DNA of 8,620 nt from Christensenella sp. UBA4379. GTDB lineage: Bacteria; Bacillota; Clostridia; Christensenellales; Aristaeellaceae. The stretch lies in NCBI GenBank assembly GCA_002391225.1, contig DGRV01000080.1, positions 1 to 8,620 on the forward strand. The letters are read 5' to 3'. This document shows, piece after piece, positions 1 to 5,874 of the stretch (positions are counted from its first letter, which is position 1; every line of letters starts with the position of its first letter). A model generated the notes under the pieces. It was given only the letters and a program-made list of their open reading frames with translations, ran no database searches and was not told the origin of the DNA. The translations under genes were made by a program, and so were the position numbers.

Positions 1-14
1 TTTTTATTTGCAGG

Positions 15-93
15 CTTGCGGATTTTCCGCCCGGGAGCGAAGCGAGAGGAAAATCCGAGGGGGTTTCCGCAAGGGGGACGTGTCCCCCTTGCG
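15..93. repeat. Compact palindromic intergenic repeat element
   Basis: Three inverted repeats are packed into 79 bases. CGGATTTTCC (19-28) pairs perfectly with GGAAAATCCG (48-57) across a 19-base loop. CGCAAGGGGGAC (68-79) pairs perfectly with GTCCCCCTTGCG (82-93), a 12-bp stem with a 2-base loop. CTTGCGG (15-21) pairs with CCGCAAG (67-73), enclosing the first hairpin and competing with the second. No run of T follows the 12-bp stem, so it does not read as a simple intrinsic terminator for transcription from the left. The nested design resembles REP/BIME-type or other dispersed intergenic elements. That it is repeated elsewhere in the genome is inference, since only one copy is in the window. 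It could also belong to the 3' end of an upstream gene outside the window. Confidence 0.6.
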
Positions 94-131
94 AACACAC
101 GTACATGTCAAAATCCTTTCCATTCTTTACA

Positions 132-160
132 TTGCAAATCTGACTAAATAGAGCTATATT
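132..160 (+). promoter_or_regulatory. Candidate sigma-A promoter for glgC-glgD
   Basis: TTGCAA (132-137, 4 of 6 matches to TTGACA) is separated by exactly 17 bases from TATATT (155-160, 5 of 6 matches to TATAAT). Transcription would start near 167, leaving a leader of about 150 bases. The surrounding DNA is much more AT-rich than the coding regions, as expected of a promoter. Confidence 0.6.
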
Positions 161-319
161 GATTCAAGACCGTTTGATTCATTTTTATCCCTAATTTCAC
201 ATCTGAAACGGTTCATTTTTTGATTCTGCGGAGATGTTCGTTGGGCAAAACTGTTCCAGCGTCTTTGTTCGCGGAAAAAACAACGGGCTGTATCGGCCCA
301 AAGACAAGGAGTGATGGAT
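161..319 (+). promoter_or_regulatory. glgC untranslated leader with repeats and possible structure
   Basis: No gene is credible here. The leader has TTGATTCA at 159-166 and 174-181, and a third copy of the TTGATTC core at 220-226. ACCGTTT (169-175) is complementary to AAACGGT (206-212), and the latter is followed by six T residues (216-221). Nearer the gene, GGGC (285-288) can pair with GCCC (296-299), and TTGGGC (241-246) can pair with GCCCAA (296-301); the two are mutually exclusive. I do not recognise a known riboswitch or T-box. The length and internal complementarity suggest regulation, but the stems are short and this is tentative. Confidence 0.35.
306..311 (+). promoter_or_regulatory. 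glgC ribosome binding site that decides the start
   Basis: AAGGAG at 306-311 overlaps the possible GTG start at 311 and lies only 2 bases before ATG 314. It is 8 bases before ATG 320, which is the normal spacing. ATG 320 also gives an N-terminus of typical length for the family. Confidence 0.75.
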
Positions 320-1492
320 ATGCTGCGTAAAAAGCGCTGCGTCGCCATGCTGCTGGCAGGCGGGCAGGGAAGTCGTCTTGGTATCCTGACCAGCCATATG
401 GCGAAGCCCGCTGTTCCCTTCGGCGGCAAGTACCGCATCATCGACTTTCCGCTCAGCAACTGCGCCAACAGCGGCATCGACGTAGTGGGTGTTTTGACCC
501 AGTACCGCCCGCTGGAACTGAACTCTTATTTCGGCTCCGGCGCTCCGTGGGATCTGGACCTTTCCAGCGGCGGCGTTTTTGTGCTGCCTCCCTATCAGAC
601 CGGCTCTTCCGGCACCTGGTACAAGGGAACCGCAAACGCGATTTACCAGAACCTGGCGTTCATCGAACAGTACAACCCCGATTTCGTGCTGATCCTTTCC
701 GGCGACCATATTTACAAGATGGACTACGCCGCCATGATCAAGCATCATCAGCGCCACGAAGCGGACGCCACCATCGCCGTCCGTCAGGTTCCGTGGGATG
801 AGGCGAGCCGTTTCGGCATCATGAATACGGACGCGGAAGACAACATCATCGAATTCGAGGAAAAGCCGAAGCAGCCCAAATCCAACAACGCCAGCATGGG
901 CGTGTACGTTTTCAGCTGGGACAAGCTGCGCAAATATCTGATTGACGATGAAAACGATCCGAAATCCTCCAACGATTTCGGCAAGAATATTATCCCGAAG
1001 ATGCTGGACGACGGCTGCAAGATGACGGCCTATACCTTCTCCGGCTACTGGAAGGACGTCGGCACCATCGCGAGCCTCTGGGAGGCCAATATGGACCTGC
1101 TCAACGACCGCCCGGAGATCGACCTGCATGACAAGTCCTGGCGCATTTACGCCCGCAACGAGGGCTATCTGCCCCAGTACATCGCCCAGGGCTCGGAGCT
1201 CAGCCGCTGCCTGATCACCGAGGGCTGCGTGATCGAGGGAACGGTCAACCACAGCATCGTTTCCACGCAGGCCGTCGTCGAAAAGGGCGCTCAGGTCATC
1301 GACAGCGTGCTGATGCCGGGCGTCCATATCGGGCCTGGCGCTCATGTTGTCCGCTCCATCATCGCTGAAAACGCCCGGATCGGCGCCGGCGCCAAGATCG
1401 GCCAGGCGGACGGCGACATCACCGTCGTCGGCATCAATGTCCACGTTCCGGCCGAAACGGTGGTGCCCGCAGGGACACAGTACGAGCCCTGA
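320..1492 (+). CDS. glgC: Glucose-1-phosphate adenylyltransferase, catalytic subunit GlgC
   Basis: This cytoplasmic enzyme makes ADP-glucose and pyrophosphate from ATP and glucose 1-phosphate, the committed step of bacterial glycogen synthesis. From ATG 320 the protein has 390 residues, a normal length. The nucleotidyltransferase domain fills about residues 5-260. It contains the glycine-rich nucleotide loop LLAGGQGSRL (11-20), the VPFGGKYRIIDFPLSN block (32-47), LSGDH with catalytic-type Asp129, EEKP with Lys182 at the glucose-1-phosphate site, and YWKDVGT with Asp246. A left-handed beta-helix of hexapeptide-like repeats follows at about 290-380. In Firmicutes GlgC works with GlgD, which lies 31 bases downstream and is almost surely cotranscribed. 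All expected catalytic residues are present. Upstream in-frame GTG 311 and ATG 314 are possible but poorly placed relative to the Shine-Dalgarno sequence. Confidence 0.96.
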   Translation: MLRKKRCVAMLLAGGQGSRLGILTSHMAKPAVPFGGKYRIIDFPLSNCANSGIDVVGVLTQYRPLELNSYFGSGAPWDLDLSSGGVFVLPPYQTGSSGTWYKGTANAIYQNLAFIEQYNPDFVLILSGDHIYKMDYAAMIKHHQRHEADATIAVRQVPWDEASRFGIMNTDAEDNIIEFEEKPKQPKSNNASMGVYVFSWDKLRKYLIDDENDPKSSNDFGKNIIPKMLDDGCKMTAYTFSGYWKDVGTIASLWEANMDLLNDRPEIDLHDKSWRIYARNEGYLPQYIAQGSELSRCLITEGCVIEGTVNHSIVSTQAVVEKGAQVIDSVLMPGVHIGPGAHVVRSIIAENARIGAGAKIGQADGDITVVGINVHVPAETVVPAGTQYEP

Positions 1493-1523
1493 CGACGCTT
1501 GAAGATGAGAGGAGGAATACACC

Positions 1524-2645
1524 ATGAGTGATATCATGGGCATCATTTATACCGGTGAAATGGATACACGCCTGCGCGAACTGACCGCCGTGCGCGCAAT
1601 CGCCGCTGTACCGATTCTTTCCCGCTACCGCATGATCGACTTTCCGCTCTCCAGCATGGTGAACAGCGGCATCCGGAACGTCGGCATCATCATGCAGCGC
1701 AACTACAGGAGCCTTCTCGACCACCTCGGCTCTGGCAAGGAGTGGGACCTGCACGGAAAGCGCTCCGGTCTAACCATTCTGCCGCCGTTCTCCACCAAGG
1801 ACAGCGTCGGCGTTTACGAAGGCTTTCTGGACGCCCTGCGCAGCAACCTGCCCTACCTGCGCTCCAGCAATGAAAAATACATCGTCCTGACCAACAGCTT
1901 CATGCTCTATCAGGCCGATTTTGAAGACATGGTCGACGAGCACGAAAAGTCCGGGGCTGACATCACGCTGATGTACACCAAGGAAAAGGGCGTGCGTCGC
2001 AGCAGCCAGGGCAAATACTGCGGCATTCAGGAAGACGGCCAGGTCACGCAGATCGAAGTCGACCCGATGATTTCCCGCTTCGACAACACGATGATGGAAG
2101 TTTTCTGCCTGCGCAGGGAGCTCCTGATTTCCCTGATCGACCTGTCCACCAGCCGCGGCCAGTATCACTTCACCCGGCAGATGCTGCAGAACGGCATCCA
2201 CGACGGCAGCCTCAAGGTACACGGCTACGAATGCAAGAGCCACGTCTGGGCCATTGACTCCGTGGAAGCCTATTATCAGTGCAACATGGACCTGCTGGAC
2301 GCTGAAAACCGCGCTTCCCTCTTCCCCGAGGACAAGCCCGTGCTGACCAAGCTCCGCGACGAAATGCCCACCCGCTATATGCCGGGCGCAAAGGTCGCCA
2401 ACAGCCTGATCGCCGACGGCTGCATCATCGAAGGCACGGTGGAAAACTGCGTGCTGTTCCGCGGCGTACGGGTCGGCAAGGACGCGTGCATCCGCAATTC
2501 CATCGTCATGCAGGACGGCCGGATCGGCTCCCTGGCGGAGGTCAATTACTGCATCATGGACAAGCAGTCCGCGGTACAGGAGTCTACCCGCCTGATCGGC
2601 GCGGTCAATTACCCGGTGCTGATTTCCAAGGGCAGAACCGTATAA
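1524..2645 (+). CDS. glgD: GlgD, regulatory-type subunit of ADP-glucose pyrophosphorylase
   Basis: A 373-residue paralogue of GlgC, with the same fold: nucleotidyltransferase domain to about residue 260, then a beta-helix at about 285-365 (ADGCIIEGTV, RVGKDACIRNS and similar repeats). It keeps YRMIDFPLSSMVNSGI (35-50), which marks the family. The glycine-rich nucleotide loop is lost, with IIYTGEMDTRL in its place. The LSGD catalytic Asp is replaced in VLTNSF (Asn124), and the KDVGT motif is altered to AIDSV. In characterised Firmicutes systems GlgD has little or no activity itself and modifies GlgC in a heterotetramer; this sequence fits that role. The start is well supported: GGAGG at 1511-1515 lies 8 bases before ATG 1524. 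No glgA or glgB follows, because a terminator comes 17 bases after the stop. Confidence 0.94.
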   Translation: MSDIMGIIYTGEMDTRLRELTAVRAIAAVPILSRYRMIDFPLSSMVNSGIRNVGIIMQRNYRSLLDHLGSGKEWDLHGKRSGLTILPPFSTKDSVGVYEGFLDALRSNLPYLRSSNEKYIVLTNSFMLYQADFEDMVDEHEKSGADITLMYTKEKGVRRSSQGKYCGIQEDGQVTQIEVDPMISRFDNTMMEVFCLRRELLISLIDLSTSRGQYHFTRQMLQNGIHDGSLKVHGYECKSHVWAIDSVEAYYQCNMDLLDAENRASLFPEDKPVLTKLRDEMPTRYMPGAKVANSLIADGCIIEGTVENCVLFRGVRVGKDACIRNSIVMQDGRIGSLAEVNYCIMDKQSAVQESTRLIGAVNYPVLISKGRTV

Positions 2646-2662
2646 GCCCATATATTCTTTAT

Positions 2663-2700
2663 AAATCAAAAAGCTGCGGTTTTCCGCAGCTTTTTGATTT
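2663..2700. terminator. Bidirectional intrinsic terminator between glgD and the aminotransferase
   Basis: A perfect 17-bp inverted repeat (2663-2679 with 2684-2700) with a TTTT loop. The GC core GCTGCGG/CCGCAGC is flanked on both sides by A/T runs, so RNA from either strand has a GC hairpin followed by U residues. It lies 17 bases after the glgD stop and 14 bases beyond the stop of the convergent minus-strand gene. It can therefore end both transcripts. Confidence 0.93.
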
Positions 2701-2714
2701 GGTATACTTTTTCT

Positions 2715-3563
2715 TTAGAGCAGACCGCATTCCTTCTTCCGTTCCGCTTCGTAGGCGTCCCGGATGGCGCTGAAGGTCTTCATGTCCTTGCCGCCGACCG
2801 GAATCCCGTCGATGGTGTCAAAGCGGCAGCACAGGGCGCCGGAGGCGGTAAAGAAAACTTCGTCCGCTTCCATCATTTCCCGGAGGGTGAAGGGTTCTTC
2901 CTTCACCGGGATGCCGAGCCGGTTGCAGATGCGGATCACGTGCGCCCGGGTGATGCCGGGCAGAATCAGCTCATCCAAGGGTGCTGTCTGGAATACGCCG
3001 TTTTTCAGAATCGAGATGTTGCTGTGAGAGCCCTCCGTGACCCGGTCCCCGCGGTGAAGGATGGCCTCCTCTGCGCCGGCCGCGTGGGCCTGATGATTGG
3101 CCAGCACGCTGGGCAGGAGATTGATGGTCTTGATATGGCAGAAGAAAAAGCGTTTGTCTTCCAGCGTGATGCCGCGGTAGCTCTGATACGCGTCGATCAG
3201 CTGGGCGGGCTTTACATAGGCCCAGATGCTGGGCCCGCCCGACAGGGCGGAATAGTCATGGCCGCGCGGCGCGATGCCCCGGGACACCTGGAAATACAGG
3301 ATCAGGCTGTCGCCTTCAACCTGGTTCACCAGGCCCATGAGCATCTGCTTAAACCATTCCTTGGTCTGCGGGATCTTGATATCAATCAGGGAAGCGCTCC
3401 GATAGATGCGGTCGATATGCTCCTCGATCGCCATCGGGACATGATTAAAAACATAGGAAACATCGTACACCCCGTCGCCGAAATAGCAGGCCCGGTCGTT
3501 CATCGGCACCGTCATTTCCTCGATCAGGCTGGTTTTTCCGTTGTAGTAGGCGATGTTTTTCAT
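2715..3563 (-). CDS. dat: D-amino-acid (D-alanine) aminotransferase, PLP fold type IV
   Basis: It interconverts D-alanine and 2-oxoglutarate with pyruvate and D-glutamate, and accepts other D-amino acids; both D-Ala and D-Glu are cell-wall precursors. The protein has 282 residues from ATG 3563, matching Bacillus D-amino-acid aminotransferases. Visible features are FGDGVYDV (28-35, Tyr33 in the position of the active-site Tyr31), EEHIDRIY (47-54), YFQVSRG (90-96), and PRGH with Arg100 and His102. The last pair equals the Arg98/His100 carboxylate trap that separates this enzyme from branched-chain aminotransferases. The PLP lysine is Lys145 in HIKTINLLPS, and TEGSHSN carries Glu177. The usual TSTTSE-type segment near 239-245 is altered to TASGALC. 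A longer in-frame start at 3635 would overlap uvrC and lacks the good Shine-Dalgarno. It is the last gene of the DUF1292-uvrC operon, 13 bases after uvrC. Confidence 0.87.
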   Translation of the reverse strand: MKNIAYYNGKTSLIEEMTVPMNDRACYFGDGVYDVSYVFNHVPMAIEEHIDRIYRSASLIDIKIPQTKEWFKQMLMGLVNQVEGDSLILYFQVSRGIAPRGHDYSALSGGPSIWAYVKPAQLIDAYQSYRGITLEDKRFFFCHIKTINLLPSVLANHQAHAAGAEEAILHRGDRVTEGSHSNISILKNGVFQTAPLDELILPGITRAHVIRICNRLGIPVKEEPFTLREMMEADEVFFTASGALCCRFDTIDGIPVGGKDMKTFSAIRDAYEAERKKECGLL

Positions 3564-3571
3564 CGGGCATC

Positions 3572-3577
3572 CCTCCT
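3572..3577 (-). promoter_or_regulatory. Ribosome binding site of dat, touching the uvrC stop codon
   Basis: Read on the minus strand, AGGAGG occupies 3577-3572, and the uvrC TGA occupies 3579-3577, so the two share one base. The spacing to ATG 3563 is 8 bases. This fixes the aminotransferase start and suggests ribosomes ending uvrC may reinitiate on dat. Confidence 0.85.
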
Positions 3578-5433
3578 CATGATTCTGAACTTGGAACCGA
3601 TGCGTTTTCCTTTGCCTCCGGATGGAGGAAAGCAAAGACCGCTTCCGCGGACGGCCGGTTCATGCCGGAAACCGCCAGCATATCTTCAATAGAAGCGTTC
3701 TTGATCGCTGCCATGGATTTAAAATACTGCAGCAGCGCCCGTCTCCTGGTCTTCCCGATGCCCGGGATATCCTCCAGCGTGCTGTGGACGGTCGCTTTCC
3801 CGCGCAGATGACGATGAAACGTGATCGCGAAACGGTGTGATTCGTCCCGGATCTGCTGGATCAGGTGAAGGGCCGGGCTCTTTCTGTCCAAAATGATAGA
3901 TTCTTCTTCGCCGGGCAGAAAGATTTCCTCCAGCCGTTTCGCCAGGCCGAACATGGGAACGTCCGCTCCGGCGGCCAGCATGGCGTTGCGGGCAAACAGC
4001 AGCTGCTCCGGGCCGCCGTCGATCAGGACCAGATCGGGCATCGGCCATTTGACCTCCGGATCATCGCTGACTGCCCGGCGGAAACGCCGGCCCAGCACCT
4101 CGTTCATGGAGGCGAAGTCGTTGGCCCCTTCCACGGTCTTGATCCGGTAATGGCGGTATTCCTTCTTGGCCGGCTCCCCGTCGATGAACACCACCATTGA
4201 AGCCACGGACCAGACGCCCTGGGTGTTGGAAATATCATAGCCTTCGATGCGGCGCGGGGTTTTCCGCATACCAATGACCCGGCCCAGCTCCTCGCACGCG
4301 CCGATGGTGCGCTCCCGCCGGATCGTCTCCTGCTGGTTGCGCTTAAAGAGGGCGTCGTCCGCGTTTTTCTGCGCGAGCAGGATCAGCGCTTTCTTTTCCC
4401 CGCGCTGGGGGACGCTGAGCGTCACCGCTCCCCCGCGCTTTTCCTTCAAATAATCGGCCAGGCCGATGTCCGTATCCGGCAGGGCCTCTACATAAACCTC
4501 CCTGCCCGGCTTCCGCTCGTCATAATACTGAATCAGGAATTCGGCCAGAACGTCTCCCGGGTCCTCCGTACCGGCTCCCTGCAGGGCGTAGGTTTCCCCC
4601 GCGACCATCTTCCCGTCCCGGATCAGCAGCACAGCCGCCATGCCGTCCAGACCGTCCTGCTTGAGGGCAATCACGTCCCGGTCGAGCTGGGCGGAGGGGT
4701 CGTTCACCTGCTGGCGCTGCATCAGGCCGTCGACGTCCGTCATCCGGTCCCGGATCTGCGCGGCTTTTTCGTATTCCAGACGGGAAGCCGCTTCCATCAT
4801 CTCCTGCCGGAGCTGATCCCGGACGGACTGATAGTCCCCGTTCAGGAAGCGGAGCGCCCCGTCTATCTGGCGGCGGTACTGTTCCTCGGAACACTTGCCC
4901 GCGCAGGGCGCCAGGCAGCGGCCGATTTCATAGTTCATGCAGGGCCTTCCCGGATGCTTGAGCGGGAGGGTCTGCTTGCAGGTCCGCAGCTGGAAGGTTT
5001 TGCGTAAGAGGTCCAGCACGTCCCGCACGGCGGTGGCGCCGATATAAGGGCCAAAGTAACGGGCCCCGTCCTTCTGCACCCGCCGGGCCAGCGTCACCCG
5101 GGGATACGGATCGCTGACGTCCACCCGGATATACGGGTATCCCTTATCATCCTTGAGCAGGATATTGTAAAAGGGGCGGTGCAGCTTGATCAGGTTGCAT
5201 TCCAGCAGCAGCGCTTCCAGGTTGGTACGGGCCAGTACGATGTCGAAGTCGTCCACGTGGGAAACCATCGCGGAGACCTTGGGCGTGTGCTCCGTATTCT
5301 GGAAATAGCTCCGCACCCGGTTTTTCAGGTTGACCGCCTTGCCGACGTAAATGATATTGCCCTGCTCTTTCATCAGGTAACAGCCGGGGCTGTCCGGCAG
5401 ATTCTTGATTTTGAGGGCCAGCGTGTCGTTCAT
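3577..5433 (-). CDS. uvrC: Excinuclease ABC subunit C (UvrC)
   Basis: This is the dual-incision nuclease of nucleotide excision repair, recruited by UvrB to damaged DNA. The 618 residues are normal for the family and the domain set is complete. An N-terminal GIY-YIG nuclease has GCYLM (17-21), IYVGKA (28-33), Arg39 and Glu78. A cysteine-rich segment has Cys152, Cys165, Cys173, Cys177 and Cys181, in the area where UvrC proteins can hold an iron-sulphur cluster. A UVR helical hairpin that binds UvrB lies near 205-235. The RNase H-like nuclease has Asp400 (EGYDISN), Asp472 (LIDGG) and His533 (ESHRFA). Two helix-hairpin-helix motifs follow, at about 553-571 (IPGIGKTRRRALL) and 585-604. Its ATG overlaps the DUF1292 stop by 4 bases, and only a weak purine-rich site precedes it, suggesting translational coupling. 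No broken motif is visible. Confidence 0.97.
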   Translation of the reverse strand: MNDTLALKIKNLPDSPGCYLMKEQGNIIYVGKAVNLKNRVRSYFQNTEHTPKVSAMVSHVDDFDIVLARTNLEALLLECNLIKLHRPFYNILLKDDKGYPYIRVDVSDPYPRVTLARRVQKDGARYFGPYIGATAVRDVLDLLRKTFQLRTCKQTLPLKHPGRPCMNYEIGRCLAPCAGKCSEEQYRRQIDGALRFLNGDYQSVRDQLRQEMMEAASRLEYEKAAQIRDRMTDVDGLMQRQQVNDPSAQLDRDVIALKQDGLDGMAAVLLIRDGKMVAGETYALQGAGTEDPGDVLAEFLIQYYDERKPGREVYVEALPDTDIGLADYLKEKRGGAVTLSVPQRGEKKALILLAQKNADDALFKRNQQETIRRERTIGACEELGRVIGMRKTPRRIEGYDISNTQGVWSVASMVVFIDGEPAKKEYRHYRIKTVEGANDFASMNEVLGRRFRRAVSDDPEVKWPMPDLVLIDGGPEQLLFARNAMLAAGADVPMFGLAKRLEEIFLPGEEESIILDRKSPALHLIQQIRDESHRFAITFHRHLRGKATVHSTLEDIPGIGKTRRRALLQYFKSMAAIKNASIEDMLAVSGMNRPSAEAVFAFLHPEAKENASVPSSES

Positions 5434-5723
5434 TCTTCCCCGTCGTCCGCTTCGTCTTCCCCGCCCAGAACGGTTTCCGCCGTGCGGATCAGCCGCTCTT
5501 CCAGTTCTTCATCCTCAATCGGGGTGAATTCTTCCATGTCTTCTTCTCCCTCGACCGGGTCGACCCGCATAACGTAGCGGTCCGGGTCCTTCTTATTCCC
5601 GTCCAGATCCGTGGAAAGGATCACGTATTCCTCGCCGTTATAATAAAAATAACGTTCCACACGGAGGGTCAGCTCGGTACCGTCCTCCTGTTCGAGCGTC
5701 ACCAGATCCAGTTCTTCATCCAT
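5430..5723 (-). CDS. DUF1292 family small acidic protein
   Basis: A 97-residue protein opening LVTLEQEDGTELTLRV, followed by RYFYYNGEEYVIL (24-36) and a short strand YVMRVDP (50-56). This is the pattern of DUF1292 (YrzB-like) proteins, whose role is unknown. The C-terminal half is strongly acidic, ending in a Glu/Asp-rich tail (about 58-97). There is no signal peptide or membrane segment, so it is probably cytoplasmic. AGGAGG lies 8 bases before the ATG and a strong promoter lies just upstream, so it is the first gene of the operon. DUF1292 genes in Firmicutes are often near ruvX (yqgF) and other DNA-related genes; here the partner is uvrC, overlapped by ATGA. Function in repair is only a contextual guess. 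Confidence 0.85.
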   Translation of the reverse strand: MDEELDLVTLEQEDGTELTLRVERYFYYNGEEYVILSTDLDGNKKDPDRYVMRVDPVEGEEDMEEFTPIEDEELEERLIRTAETVLGGEDEADDGEE

Positions 5724-5755
5724 CGAAACAGCCTCCTGTCATTGTTTTCCGGGTC

Positions 5756-5784
5756 ATTATAACAAAAAGCCCCGGCAGATTCAA
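5756..5784 (-). promoter_or_regulatory. Strong sigma-A promoter for DUF1292-uvrC-dat
   Basis: On the minus strand, TTGAAT (5784-5779) and a perfect TATAAT (5761-5756) are 17 bases apart. A TG one base upstream of the -10 makes it an extended -10 element. Transcription would start near 5749, giving a leader of about 25 bases before the DUF1292 ATG. No operator or SOS (LexA-type) box is obvious in this short region. Confidence 0.85.
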
Positions 5785-5819
5785 GACGAACATCGTTTTC
5801 TGTCTGTTTTATTCCAGCT

Positions 5820-5859
5820 AAAAAAAGGGGCTTCCGCCGTGTTTTGCAGCAGAAGCCCC
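5820..5859 (-). terminator. Intrinsic terminator of the GH94 phosphorylase gene
   Basis: The minus-strand RNA forms a 13-bp stem (5859-5847 with 5839-5827) with a 7-base loop, including two G-U pairs, and then seven U residues (5826-5820). On the plus strand those two positions become C-A mismatches, so the signal is tuned to the minus strand. It begins 15 bases after the GH94 stop codon and ends before the promoter of the next operon. Confidence 0.92.
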
Positions 5860-5874
5860 GATTGTTTTTTACAA

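Noticed and set aside
15..93. CRISPR array or intrinsic terminator
   Set aside because: There is no repeat-spacer periodicity, and no T run follows the strongest stem.
311..319. GTG 311 or ATG 314 as the glgC start
   Set aside because: GTG 311 overlaps the Shine-Dalgarno and ATG 314 is only 2 bases from it. ATG 320 has 8-base spacing and the expected N-terminus.
197..1546. 449-codon minus-strand open frame opposite glgC
   Set aside because: It is antisense to a clearly conserved gene and its low-complexity Val/Ala/Asp-rich translation is typical of shadow frames.
1770..2669. 299-codon minus-strand open frame opposite glgD
   Set aside because: Antisense shadow. It would also have to start inside the terminator hairpin.
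2715..3563. Branched-chain amino acid aminotransferase (IlvE) or aminodeoxychorismate lyase
   Set aside because: Arg100/His102 in PRGH and overall similarity to Bacillus D-alanine aminotransferase favour the D-amino-acid enzyme.
3564..3635. 24-residue N-terminal extension of the aminotransferase
   Set aside because: It would overlap the end of uvrC, and its sequence is unlike the family. ATG 3563 has an excellent ribosome binding site and matches family length.
2694..3692. 332-codon plus-strand open frame opposite the aminotransferase
   Set aside because: It begins in the terminator and runs antisense to the aminotransferase with no family similarity I recognise.
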